Positions 47,396-56,046 of a stretch of 64,000 nt of DNA are shown one piece after another. The number at the start of each line of letters is the position of its first letter. Position 1 is the first letter of the stretch. The stretch is from assembly GCA_024233975.1 (NCBI GenBank), contig JACKOX010000001.1:124001-188000 (forward strand), read 5' to 3'. The translations under genes were made by a program, and so were the position numbers. Source of the stretch: Rhodanobacteraceae bacterium. GTDB lineage: Bacteria > Pseudomonadota > Gammaproteobacteria > Xanthomonadales > Xanthomonadaceae. A model generated the notes under the pieces. It had not been told where the DNA came from. It saw only the letters and a list, made by a program, of their open reading frames with translations, and made no database searches.

Positions 47396-47976
47396 CGCCC
47401 GCACAGCGCGGCTGGCTGTTCCTGCTGCTTGTCGTCGCCGCCGTCAGCGGCTGGTGGCTGTGGTCACTCAACCGTGACGACGACACGCCTCCGCTGACAG
47501 GACCACCGCGATCCGACTACAGCCTGGAGAACTTCCAGCTGATCGCCATGGACGAACAGGGACGCGAGTCCTTCTCGGTTCGCGGCCCACGGCTGTCGCG
47601 GCATCCCTTCCTCGGCACCATGGATCTGGACAGCCCGCGCTTCGAGTTTCCTGATGCCGACGGCGGCCGTTGGCAGGCCGAATCCGGCCATGCCTGGGTG
47701 GCAGCCGACGGCAAGCTGTTGCGTCTGTACGACGACTACGTGATCGACGGCCCTCCCACGAAAAACGGCAAACCCATCACCCCGGTGCGGATCAACGGCC
47801 CGGATATCCGCTTCCTGCCGGACGACAACGTCGCCGAAACCGACAGCGATGTGACCATCCTCGACGGCAGCTCTATACTGCGCGGCCACGGCATGCGGGC
47901 GGAGCTGGATGATCGCCACGTCGTGCTGTCGCAATTTGATGGTCGCTTCCAGACCGCCGCCCCGAAGTCACCGTGA
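47392..47976 (+). CDS. lptC: LPS export protein LptC
   Basis: 194 residues. A single N-terminal helix (GWLFLLLVVAAVSGWWLW) is followed by a periplasmic beta-jellyroll (YSLENFQLIAMDEQGRESFS, GRWQAESGHAWV, SDVTILDGSSILRGHGM). It receives LPS from LptBFG and hands it to LptA. ATG 47392 overlaps the kdsC stop (ATGA). Sequence identity in LptC families is low, so position and fold pattern carry the call. Confidence 0.9.
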   Translation: MTPAQRGWLFLLLVVAAVSGWWLWSLNRDDDTPPLTGPPRSDYSLENFQLIAMDEQGRESFSVRGPRLSRHPFLGTMDLDSPRFEFPDADGGRWQAESGHAWVAADGKLLRLYDDYVIDGPPTKNGKPITPVRINGPDIRFLPDDNVAETDSDVTILDGSSILRGHGMRAELDDRHVVLSQFDGRFQTAAPKSP

Positions 47977-47984
47977 AGCCATCC

Positions 47985-48509
47985 ATGAACCGTCATCACG
48001 CTCCCGCTATCGCCCACGTCGCCATCCTGCTGGCCCTGTCCCTGCTGCCGCTGGCAGCTTCCGCCAGGAGCAGTGATCGCGACAAACCCATGGACGTCAG
48101 CGCCGACCACACGGACACCACGCTGCAGCAGGACGGAACCGCCAAGCTGTCCGGCGACGTCCGCATCAGTCAGGGCACGCTGGACGTGCGTGCCGACAAT
48201 GCACTGGTGAAGATGGCCAGTGGCGAAATCTCGCATGTCACCCTCACCGGCGCGCCGGCCACGATGCGCCAGGAAAAGGATGACGGTGGCATCACTACCG
48301 CCCGCGCCCAGCGCATCGAGTACGACCTCTCCGGCGACCGCATCGACCTGTATGGCAGCGTGACCGTCGACGAACCCGGCGGGAGCCTCAGCGGCGAGCA
48401 TCTGAGCTACGACCTTGGCAGCGGTCGCATCGAAGGTGGTGGCGAAGGCAACGGCCGCGTCAACCTGCGCATCCTGCCGAACAACGGCAAGAACGACAGC
48501 ACGCCCTGA
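47985..48509 (+). CDS. lptA: LPS transport periplasmic protein LptA
   Basis: 174 residues from ATG 47985; a GTG at 47973 overlapping the lptC stop is an alternative that adds four residues. A signal peptide ends near LAASARSSD. The OstA-type domain is visible in DKPMDVSADHTDTTL, LSGDVRISQGTLDVRADNA and RAQRIEYDLSGDRIDLYGSV. It forms the periplasmic bridge for LPS to the outer membrane. Its stop overlaps the lptB start by 1 nt (TGATG). Confidence 0.92.
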   Translation: MNRHHAPAIAHVAILLALSLLPLAASARSSDRDKPMDVSADHTDTTLQQDGTAKLSGDVRISQGTLDVRADNALVKMASGEISHVTLTGAPATMRQEKDDGGITTARAQRIEYDLSGDRIDLYGSVTVDEPGGSLSGEHLSYDLGSGRIEGGGEGNGRVNLRILPNNGKNDSTP

Positions 48510-49228
48510 TGCTGGTCGCCCGCGCCCTGCGCAAGCGCTACCGCGCGCGTGACGTGGTGCGCGACTTCAGTTTCTCGCTCGACGCCGGCGAAGTGGTTGG
48601 CCTGCTCGGCCCCAACGGCGCCGGCAAGACGACCTGCTTCTACATGGTGGTGGGACTGATCGCCGCCGATGGTGGCGAGATCCTCTTCGACGGCGAGGAC
48701 ATTTCCGGCCTGCCCATGCACGCCCGCGCGCGCCGCGGCCTCGGCTACCTGCCGCAGGAGCCGTCCGTGTTCCGCCAGCTCAGTGTCAACGACAACATCC
48801 TGGCTATCCTCGAGCTCCGCGCCGACCTCGACGCCGATGGCCGCCGTCGCGAACTGGAAGAACTGCTCGACGAGCTGCAGATCGGCCACGTGGCGGACCA
48901 ACTGGGCGCCAGCCTGTCCGGCGGCGAGCGCCGTCGCGTCGAGATCGCCCGCGCGCTGGCCGGCAAACCGCGGATGATGCTGCTCGACGAACCCTTCGCC
49001 GGCGTCGACCCGATTTCCGTCGGCGAAATCCAGAAAATCGTGCGCCACCTCAAGCAACGCGGCATTGGCGTGCTGATTACCGACCACAACGTGCGCGAAA
49101 CCCTTGGCATTTGCGACCGGGCGTATATCCTCAACGAAGGCCGTGTACTGACGCAGGGTGCGCCGGAAGCGGTGATGGCCAACCCGGAAGTTCGCCGCGT
49201 CTACCTGGGCGACAGTTTCCGGCTCTAG
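48509..49228 (+). CDS. lptB: LPS export ABC ATPase LptB
   Basis: 239 residues. Powers LPS extraction with LptF/LptG (not in the window). Walker A GPNGAGKTT, Q-loop LGYLPQEPSVFRQLSV, signature LSGGERRRVEIARAL, Walker B MMLLDEPFAGVDPISV, all standard for LptB. Coupled to lptA by a 1-nt overlap and followed 31 nt later by rpoN, as in E. coli. Confidence 0.96.
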   Translation: MLVARALRKRYRARDVVRDFSFSLDAGEVVGLLGPNGAGKTTCFYMVVGLIAADGGEILFDGEDISGLPMHARARRGLGYLPQEPSVFRQLSVNDNILAILELRADLDADGRRRELEELLDELQIGHVADQLGASLSGGERRRVEIARALAGKPRMMLLDEPFAGVDPISVGEIQKIVRHLKQRGIGVLITDHNVRETLGICDRAYILNEGRVLTQGAPEAVMANPEVRRVYLGDSFRL

Positions 49229-49259
49229 CCTGGCAAGGACGGTCGGGAGAATTTCGCGG

Positions 49260-50705
49260 GTGAAACCGGCGCTGCAACTCAGACTGGGTCAGCAACTCAA
49301 GCTGACGCCGCAACTGCGGCAGGCCATTCGCCTGCTGCAGTTGTCGCAGCTCGAGCTGGAAACCGAGCTGACGATGGCGCTTGAGTCCAACCCCATGCTC
49401 GAAAGCACCGACGAGCGCCAGGAGCCCGAGCCACCCGAAGCCAGCGGCGAAGGCGATGATCGCCGCGAGCAGGATTCCGACCGCAGCGATGCCGACGCCG
49501 AAGTCGAAGCGGTGGCGGAGCCCACGCTCGACATGGATACCGGCTGGGAAGACGAATTCTCGCCGCGAAGTGGCAGCGGCAGCGACGACCGCGAACCGCA
49601 GGAGGCCGCCGGCAGCGTCACCGACAGCCTGCACGACCACCTGATGTGGCAGCTGAACCTGACGCCGATGAGCGACCGCGATCGCGCCATTGGTACGGCA
49701 CTTATCGACGCCATTGATGACGACGGCCACCTGTCCGAGCCACTGGATGCGATCCGCCAGGCGCTGCAGCCAGACATCGAGGCCGACGACGACGAACTGG
49801 AGGCCGTGCTTCACCGCATCCAGCGCTTTGACCCGATCGGCGTCGGCGCGCGTTGCCTTAGCGAATGCTTGGGCGTGCAGTTGTCGGCACTGGACGACGA
49901 CACCGATGCGCTGCCCATGGCGCAGCGCATCGCGCGTGAGCATCTGGAAGACCTCGCCAAACTCGGCCCGGAGAAGCTGGCAAAGCTGATGGTGGCCGAC
50001 GCCGACGAAGTGGCGAAGGCCGTCGAACTGCTGCGCGGCCTCGACCCGCGACCGGGTGCGCAGGTCAGCGCGCAGACCATCGAATACGTGACGCCGGATG
50101 CCTACGTGTCGCGGCAGGACGGCGTCTGGCGAGTCCATCTGGCCGCCGGCGCGCGGCCACGGCTTGGCATCAACCGCCTGTACGAGGGCCTGATCGGCGA
50201 AGCCAGTCGCGACGACGCCAACTACCTGCGTGGACAGCTGCAGGAGGCGCGCTGGCTGATCCGCAGCCTGGAAACCCGCGCCGACACCGTGCTGCGCGTC
50301 GCCACCGCCATCGTCCGCCGCCAGGTGGGTTTCCTGGAGCACGGACCGGAGGCCATGCGCCCATTGACGCTACGCGAGATCGCCGACGAACTGGACCTGC
50401 ACGAGTCGACCATTTCCCGCGTCACCACCCGCAAATACCTGCACACTCCGCGCGGAACCTTTGAATTCAAACACTTTTTCTCATCGAGTCTCAGCACGGA
50501 GGGCGGTGGAAGCGCGTCCAGCACGGCGATCCAGGCCATGATCAAGCGCCTGATCGACGCCGAGAACCCGGCCAAACCGCTGTCCGACTCGAAACTCGCG
50601 GCCACTCTCAAGACGGACGGCATCACGGTCGCCCGCCGAACCGTGGCAAAATACCGGGAAGCAATGAATATCCCCTCGTCCAACGAGCGCCAGCGACACG
50701 GTTAG
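49260..50705 (+). CDS. rpoN: RNA polymerase sigma-54 factor
   Basis: 481 residues. GTG start at 49260 with GGGAGA upstream. Region I MKPALQLRLGQQLKLTPQLR and AIRLLQLSQLELE bind enhancer activators. An acidic region II (residues about 45-110), the core-binding domain, the helix-turn-helix (LHESTISRVTTRKYLHTP) and the RpoN box ARRTVAKYRE at the C-terminus follow. It directs transcription from -24/-12 promoters and lies between lptB and hpf, the common order. Confidence 0.96.
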   Translation: MKPALQLRLGQQLKLTPQLRQAIRLLQLSQLELETELTMALESNPMLESTDERQEPEPPEASGEGDDRREQDSDRSDADAEVEAVAEPTLDMDTGWEDEFSPRSGSGSDDREPQEAAGSVTDSLHDHLMWQLNLTPMSDRDRAIGTALIDAIDDDGHLSEPLDAIRQALQPDIEADDDELEAVLHRIQRFDPIGVGARCLSECLGVQLSALDDDTDALPMAQRIAREHLEDLAKLGPEKLAKLMVADADEVAKAVELLRGLDPRPGAQVSAQTIEYVTPDAYVSRQDGVWRVHLAAGARPRLGINRLYEGLIGEASRDDANYLRGQLQEARWLIRSLETRADTVLRVATAIVRRQVGFLEHGPEAMRPLTLREIADELDLHESTISRVTTRKYLHTPRGTFEFKHFFSSSLSTEGGGSASSTAIQAMIKRLIDAENPAKPLSDSKLAATLKTDGITVARRTVAKYREAMNIPSSNERQRHG

Positions 50706-50826
50706 GGACTGATGATCGGATCAGCACCCACCATGGCCGCCCGGCAGGGGCACCCGTCTCCCGGTGCCTGTGCTGCTTCGGGCCTGTGCCGGTCGCAACG
50801 GCAGCACCCCGACAGGATTTTTGGCG

Positions 50827-50846
50827 CCCGGTGCCCAGGCACCGGG
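50827..50846 (+). other. Hairpin in the rpoN-hpf spacer
   Basis: CCCGGTGC-CCAG-GCACCGGG, an 8-bp perfect stem. A second, bulged GGCACC/GGTGCC pair lies about 80 nt upstream. No U-run. The 177-nt spacer may hold a leader or a processing site; no promoter is clear. Confidence 0.4.
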
Positions 50847-50882
50847 TTGATGTGGTTGTCACACTGACAAGGAGATCCAGAC

Positions 50883-51209
50883 ATGCGGATCGAGATTACC
50901 GGTCACCAGATTGATGTCACCCCGGCGCTGCGCGACTACGTGCAGAACAAGTTCGAACGGCTGCAGCGACATTTCGACAACCTTCTGGACATCCACGCGA
51001 TCCTCACTGTCGAGAAGCTTCACCACAAGGCCGAAGCCACCATCCAGGTTTCTGGCCGCACCATCTTTGCCGACGTCGAGGCGGAAAACATGTACGCCGC
51101 CATCGACCTGCTGGCCGACAAGCTGGACCGCCAGGTGATCAAGCACAAGGAAAAGATCACCGACCACCATCGCGGCGAGAATGCCGCCCGCAACGCCAGT
51201 TTTGGCTGA
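50883..51209 (+). CDS. hpf: Short ribosome hibernation promoting factor
   Basis: 108 residues, the short HPF/YfiA form. It binds the 30S decoding region and favours 100S ribosome dimers in stationary phase. MRIEITGHQIDVTPALRDYV and AEATIQVSGRTIFADVEAEN are the family signature. AAGGAG is 8 nt before the ATG. Next to rpoN, as in most proteobacteria. Confidence 0.95.
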   Translation: MRIEITGHQIDVTPALRDYVQNKFERLQRHFDNLLDIHAILTVEKLHHKAEATIQVSGRTIFADVEAENMYAAIDLLADKLDRQVIKHKEKITDHHRGENAARNASFG

Positions 51210-51224
51210 AGTCACGGCATCACC

Positions 51225-51695
51225 ATGCACCTGATCGACCTGCTGGCCCCGTCGCGCGTCCGCGTCGGGGTCAGCGTTACCAGCAAGAAACGACTGCTCG
51301 AAACGCTGGCCAGGCTGCTGGCCGACGGGCACGACGAGGCCTTCGAGCGGCAGGTTTTCGACAGCCTGTGCGCGAGAGAGAAACTCGGCTCCACCGGACT
51401 CGGACAAGGCATCGCCATTCCGCATGGCCGCACAGCCGGGTTGAGCACCGCCATCGGCGCCGTGGTTCGACTGGCCGAGCCAGTCGACTTCGGGGCCAGC
51501 GATGGCCAGCCGGTCGATCTGCTGTTCGCGCTGGCGGTGCCCGAGCATTTCACGGACCAGCACCTGCAGCTGCTGTCGCAGCTTGCCGAGATGTTCAGTG
51601 ACAGCGACTTCACCGACCGCCTGCGCGGCGCCGCCAGCAATGACGAACTGCTGGCCCTGCTGTCGGACTGGCGACTGACCCACGCTGCCGCCTGA
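51225..51695 (+). CDS. ptsN: Nitrogen-PTS EIIA component
   Basis: 156 residues. Phosphoryl acceptor of a regulatory PTS; the active His67 sits in GIAIPHGR. In proteobacteria PtsN tunes K+ transport, sigma-54 functions and envelope stress rather than sugar uptake. Its phosphate would come from EI and HPr encoded in the same block. Confidence 0.94.
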   Translation: MHLIDLLAPSRVRVGVSVTSKKRLLETLARLLADGHDEAFERQVFDSLCAREKLGSTGLGQGIAIPHGRTAGLSTAIGAVVRLAEPVDFGASDGQPVDLLFALAVPEHFTDQHLQLLSQLAEMFSDSDFTDRLRGAASNDELLALLSDWRLTHAAA

Positions 51696-51718
51696 GACCC
51701 GGTGAGTTGACGGTGAAC

Positions 51719-52666
51719 ATGCGCATCACCGCCCGCGAACTGTTCGACCAGATCAACGAGCGACTGGAGCTGCGCTGGGTTGCCGGCAGCAAGGGCGAGG
51801 GTCGCGTGCTGGAATCTGGCGAGCACTTGTCACGCCGGCCATCGCTGGCGGGCTACCTCAACACCATCTACCCGAACAAGGTGCAGATCCTCGGCACCGA
51901 GGAACTCAAGTACCTCGACAGCCTGGATCCACGCCATCGCTGGGAGGCACTGGCCAAGATCACCGCATCGCGACCACTGGCGCTGCTGATCAGCAAGGAC
52001 CAGGCCGCGCCCAGCGACCTGCGCGATGCCTGCGAGGAGTTCGACACGCCACTGTGGGTCTCGCCCAAGCGCGGCCACGAGCTGCTGACCTACGTCCAGT
52101 ACCACCTGGCGCGCGCGCTGGCTAACCGCATCACCCTGCACGGCGTGTTCATGGAGGTCTACTCCATCGGCGTGCTGATCACCGGCGAATCCGGCAGCGG
52201 CAAGAGCGAGCTGGCGCTGGAACTGGTCAGCCGTGGCCATCGACTGGTGGCGGACGACGCGCCGGAATTCACCCAGATCGCACCAGATGTGCTCGATGGC
52301 ACCTGCCCGGACATGCTGCAGGACCTGCTCGAGGTACGCGGCCTCGGCATCCTCGACATCCGCGCCATGTTCGGCGACACCGCAGTCAAACCCAACAAGT
52401 ACCTGCGCCTGATCGTCCACCTGAAGCCGGTTGATCCCAGCGAACCGATCGATGCTGGTGATCGCCTGCATGGCGACATCAGCAAACGGCCGGTGCTCGA
52501 CATCGAGATCCCGCAGATCACACTGCCGGTCGCGCCGGGTCGCAACCTCGCCGTGCTGCTTGAGGCGGCGGTGCGTTCGCATATCCTGAAGACCAAGGGC
52601 ATTGATGCCGCGCAGACCTTCATGGATCGCCAGGCCCACCAGATGCGACGCTTCGACCCATGGTGA
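51719..52666 (+). CDS. hprK: HPr kinase/phosphorylase
   Basis: 315 residues from ATG 51719 (TTG 51707 and GTG 51713 are alternatives). Phosphorylates and dephosphorylates Ser46 of HPr. The N-terminal domain spans about 1-130; the catalytic domain has HGVFMEVYSIGVLITGESGSGKS with His141 and Walker A at 156-163, then HRLVADDA and the C-terminal capping region. It overlaps rapZ by 7 nt. Enterobacteria lack this gene; it is typical of Lysobacterales, beta- and alphaproteobacteria. Confidence 0.95.
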   Translation: MRITARELFDQINERLELRWVAGSKGEGRVLESGEHLSRRPSLAGYLNTIYPNKVQILGTEELKYLDSLDPRHRWEALAKITASRPLALLISKDQAAPSDLRDACEEFDTPLWVSPKRGHELLTYVQYHLARALANRITLHGVFMEVYSIGVLITGESGSGKSELALELVSRGHRLVADDAPEFTQIAPDVLDGTCPDMLQDLLEVRGLGILDIRAMFGDTAVKPNKYLRLIVHLKPVDPSEPIDAGDRLHGDISKRPVLDIEIPQITLPVAPGRNLAVLLEAAVRSHILKTKGIDAAQTFMDRQAHQMRRFDPW

Positions 52667-53541
52667 CCAGCAACGACAACGCCACGCCGCTGATCGTGGT
52701 CAGCGGCCTCTCCGGTTCCGGCAAGACAGTGGTGCTGCGGACGCTGGAAGACCTCGACTACTACTGCGTCGACAACCTGCCGGCGGAACTGCTGCCGGCG
52801 TTCGTGCGCAGCGTCAGCGGCGACGACGGCCATCCACCGCGCATGGCGGTGGGCATCGACGTACGCAATCGCAGCCGCGACCTGGATCACCTGCCGGCGT
52901 CGCTGTCGGCGGTCGGAGCCCTGGGCATCGACTACCAGCTGATCTTCCTCGACACCCGCGACGAGGTGCTGATCAAACGCTACAGCGACACGCGCCGGCG
53001 CCATCCGCTGAGTCAGGGCGGCCTGCCACTGGCGCGCGCGATTGCCGAGGAACGCCAGCGCCTGGGTCCGCTGAAGGCACTCGCCGCGCAAGTGATCGAC
53101 TCCAGCGACATGAACGTGCACCAGCTGCGTCGCTGGGTGGTCACCGACCTCGCCGCTGGCGCCAGCGACGGCCTGTCGCTGCTGATCGAATCCTTCGCCT
53201 ACCGCCGCGGCGTGCCGGCCGACGCTGATTTCGTGTTCGATGCGCGCTGCCTGCCCAATCCGCACTGGGAACCCAGCCTGCGACCGCTGTCCGGGCGAGA
53301 CGCCGGCGTGCGCGACTGGCTGCGCGGACAGGAGCGCGTCGTCGAGTATGTCGATGGCGTTACCACCTTCCTCGATACCTGGCTGCCGCGTTTCGCCGCC
53401 GAAACGCGCAGCTACCTGACCGTGGCGTTCGGCTGTACCGGCGGCCGCCACCGCTCCGTATTCCTTGCCGAGACCCTCGCCGAACACTGCCGCGCCCGCG
53501 AGTATGGCGCCGTGGTCAGCTTCCACCGCGAGCTGGAATAG
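52660..53541 (+). CDS. rapZ: RNase adapter protein RapZ
   Basis: 293 residues. Walker A GLSGSGKT is at 16-23, followed by LEDLDYYCVDNLP; the C-terminal domain has the RNA-binding signature FGCTGGRHRSVFLAETLAEH. In E. coli RapZ binds GlmZ/GlmY sRNA and guides RNase E to control GlmS and thus amino-sugar supply. Whether those sRNAs exist here is unknown. Confidence 0.95.
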   Translation: MVTSNDNATPLIVVSGLSGSGKTVVLRTLEDLDYYCVDNLPAELLPAFVRSVSGDDGHPPRMAVGIDVRNRSRDLDHLPASLSAVGALGIDYQLIFLDTRDEVLIKRYSDTRRRHPLSQGGLPLARAIAEERQRLGPLKALAAQVIDSSDMNVHQLRRWVVTDLAAGASDGLSLLIESFAYRRGVPADADFVFDARCLPNPHWEPSLRPLSGRDAGVRDWLRGQERVVEYVDGVTTFLDTWLPRFAAETRSYLTVAFGCTGGRHRSVFLAETLAEHCRAREYGAVVSFHRELE

Positions 53542-53594
53542 GCGCGAAGCCGTCGGCGGCTGGCGGTGAACCCGCCGGCAGGTAAGATGCTGGC

Positions 53595-53987
53595 ATGAGC
53601 GTCGGCATCCTTCTCGTCACCCATCCCGGCATTGGCCCGGCCATCAAGGCCAGCGCGGAGCGCATGCTCGGCCGCTTGCCGCTGGCAGTGGTCTGCTTCG
53701 AACTCGCCTTCGAGCAGCAGCCCGAGGCGCGCCTTCCAGCGGCCAGTGGCGCGCTTCGCGAAGCCGACAGCGGCGACGGCGTGCTGATCCTTAGCGACCT
53801 CTACGGCGCATCGCCCAGCAACCTCGCCTCCCGGCTGTCACAGCTGGGCACGCCGACCGAGCGTGTCAGCGGCCTCAACCTGTCGATGCTGCTGCGCACG
53901 CTCAACTATGCTGAGCAGTCACTGGGCGAACTCGCCCGGACCGCCGCCAGTGGCGGCAGGAATGGCGTGGTGGAAGGCCATGCGTGA
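53595..53987 (+). CDS. PTS EIIA component, mannose family
   Basis: 130 residues. GILLVTHPGIGPAIKASAERM places the phosphorylated His at residue 10, as in EIIA-Man. SDLYGASPSNLASRL and GLNLSMLLRTLNY are the other conserved blocks. No EIIB, EIIC or EIID lies in the window, so it is probably regulatory. It overlaps the HPr gene by 8 nt. A weak TAAGAT lies just before the start. Confidence 0.92.
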   Translation: MSVGILLVTHPGIGPAIKASAERMLGRLPLAVVCFELAFEQQPEARLPAASGALREADSGDGVLILSDLYGASPSNLASRLSQLGTPTERVSGLNLSMLLRTLNYAEQSLGELARTAASGGRNGVVEGHA

Positions 53988-54249
53988 GGAGGTGATCGAC
54001 GTCGTGAACCGCCTCGGCCTGCACGCCCGCGCCGCCAGCAAACTGGTGCAGCTGTTGGGCAGTTTCCAGTCAAAGGCATGGCTGATCCGCGGCAGCCGCG
54101 AGGTCAACGCCAAGAGCATCATGGGCGTGATGCTGCTGGCCGCCGCCAAGGGCACGACGGTCACCCTGCGTCTCGACGGCCCCGACGAGGATGCGGCTAT
54201 GAGCGCGGCCATCGACCTGTTCCAGCGCCGCTTCGACGAGGCCGACTGA
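53980..54249 (+). CDS. ptsH: Phosphocarrier protein HPr
   Basis: 89 residues. NRLGLHARAASKLVQLL has the phosphorylatable His15, and NAKSIMGVMLLAA has the regulatory Ser46 that HprK would modify. Both positions match classical HPr. A longer frame upstream lies inside the EIIA gene and is rejected. It overlaps EIIA by 8 nt and ptsI by 1 nt. Confidence 0.95.
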   Translation: MREEVIDVVNRLGLHARAASKLVQLLGSFQSKAWLIRGSREVNAKSIMGVMLLAAAKGTTVTLRLDGPDEDAAMSAAIDLFQRRFDEAD

Positions 54250-55964
54250 TGCGTCGCCTGATCACCGGACAGGCTGCCGCGAAGGGTCTCGCCCTCGGTC
54301 GCGCACGGGTATGCGAAGCGCACGGCCTGGATATCAGCGAAGAGCGCATCGAAGAGGATCGCATCGATGACGAACTGGCGCGCCTGCACCTGGCCATTGA
54401 CCGCGCACGCGATGAACTCGCCAAACTGCGCGACCGCCTTCACGGTGCGATCGCCCAGGAGATCGGCGAGTTCCTCGACCTGCACGCCATGCTGCTGGAC
54501 GATCCCGAACTGCTGGCCGGTTTCGACCGCCTGATACGCGACGAAGGCTACAGCGCCGCCTATGCGCTGAAGCTGCAGCGTGATCGCCTGGTTGCGGTAT
54601 TCGACGGCATGGACGACCCCTACCTGCGTTCGCGCCGCGAGGACATCGACCACGTCATCGGCCGCGTCCACGCCGGACTCCAGCGCCGCGACAGCGATGC
54701 CATGGAAGGTCTCGCCGGCGACGTGCTCATCTGCGACAGCGTGGCGCCATCGGAAATCGCCCAGCTGGCCGAACGCGGCGTGGTCGCCATCGTCACCGCG
54801 CAGGGCAGCCCGCTGTCGCACAGCGCCATTCTCGCGCGCAGCCTGCACGTGCCACTGGTGGTCGGCGCGCACGATGCCCTGGGCCAGGTCAACGATGGCG
54901 ACGCGATGATGGTCGATGGCCGCAGTGGCGAGGTCATCGTGGAGCCAAGCGCGGCTGACCTGCGCCGCTTCCGCCAGCGCAAGCGCGAAAGCCAGCGCGA
55001 GCAGGAACGCCTCGCCCTGCTGAAGAAAAAGGCGACGCGCACCAAGGATGGCGTCGACATCCGCCTGTTCGCCAATGCGGAGTCACGCGAGGATGTCGCC
55101 CAGGCGCATGACCTCGGCGCCGCCGGCATTGGCCTCTACCGCACCGAATTCCTGTTCCTGCAGCGCAGCGAACTGCCCGACGAGGAAGAGCAGTTCCGCG
55201 TCTATCGTGACGTGGTGCTGGGCATGCGCGGACGACCGGTAACCATCCGCAGCCTTGATCTCGGCGCCGACAAGGCCGACAAGACCGGCCTCGCCCTGGC
55301 CAGCGAACCCAACCCGGCGCTGGGACTGCGCGGCGTGCGGCTGTCTTTGCGCCACGTCGACGCCATGCGCACGCAGCTGCGCGCCGTCCTGCGAGCTTCC
55401 GGTTACGGGCCGATCCGCCTGCTGGTGCCGATGATCAGCAGTCGCGACGAAATACGCCGCGTGCGGCGGGAGTTCCTCGATTGCGCGCGTGACCTGCGCA
55501 CCGAAGGCTACGAGATCGCCGACAACCTGGAACTCGGCGCCATGATCGAGGTGCCCGCCGCCGCGCTGGCGCTGCCACGGATGATCGGCGACGTGGAGTT
55601 CCTCTCGATCGGCACCAACGACCTCGTGCAGTACCTGCTCGCCGTGGATCGCAACAACGACGCGCTGGGCGACCTCTACTCGCCGCTGCACCCGGCCGTG
55701 CTGCGCCTGCTGCACGACGTGATCAAGCTCGGCCAGAAGCACGCCAAGCGCGTCCTGGTCTGCGGCGAGATGGCCGCCGACCCGGCGCAGACGCGCCTAT
55801 TGCTGGCGCTGGGCCTCACCGACTTCAGCCTGCATCCCGGATCGATGCTGGAAGTTCGACAGATTATCCGCGAAAGCGACCACCACGCCCTGCGCCGCCG
55901 GGCATCCACCCTGCTCCGCGCACCCGACCGCGAAGCCATCGAACGCGCCATCGCTCGACTGTAG
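54249..55964 (+). CDS. ptsI: PTS enzyme I
   Basis: 571 residues. PEP-dependent autokinase that phosphorylates HPr. His191 in GSPLSHSAILAR is the active-site histidine; GLYRTEFLFLQR, FLSIGTNDLVQYLLAVDR and VLVCGEMAADPA are the PEP-domain motifs. The ATG overlaps the HPr stop (TGATG). The next conserved gene of the block, mgtE, is 7.2 kb away. Confidence 0.95.
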   Translation: MRRLITGQAAAKGLALGRARVCEAHGLDISEERIEEDRIDDELARLHLAIDRARDELAKLRDRLHGAIAQEIGEFLDLHAMLLDDPELLAGFDRLIRDEGYSAAYALKLQRDRLVAVFDGMDDPYLRSRREDIDHVIGRVHAGLQRRDSDAMEGLAGDVLICDSVAPSEIAQLAERGVVAIVTAQGSPLSHSAILARSLHVPLVVGAHDALGQVNDGDAMMVDGRSGEVIVEPSAADLRRFRQRKRESQREQERLALLKKKATRTKDGVDIRLFANAESREDVAQAHDLGAAGIGLYRTEFLFLQRSELPDEEEQFRVYRDVVLGMRGRPVTIRSLDLGADKADKTGLALASEPNPALGLRGVRLSLRHVDAMRTQLRAVLRASGYGPIRLLVPMISSRDEIRRVRREFLDCARDLRTEGYEIADNLELGAMIEVPAAALALPRMIGDVEFLSIGTNDLVQYLLAVDRNNDALGDLYSPLHPAVLRLLHDVIKLGQKHAKRVLVCGEMAADPAQTRLLLALGLTDFSLHPGSMLEVRQIIRESDHHALRRRASTLLRAPDREAIERAIARL

Positions 55965-56046
55965 GTGAATTCAGGCAACACCGGACCCACTGCGGGTAGG
56001 ATGACGCCTCGCCCTGCCCCACTGTCACCCAGGTTCGCCTGCCTGC

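Noticed and set aside
53595..55964. A complete mannose-type sugar uptake PTS
   Set aside because: Only EIIA, HPr and EI are present; the permease and EIIB subunits are missing.
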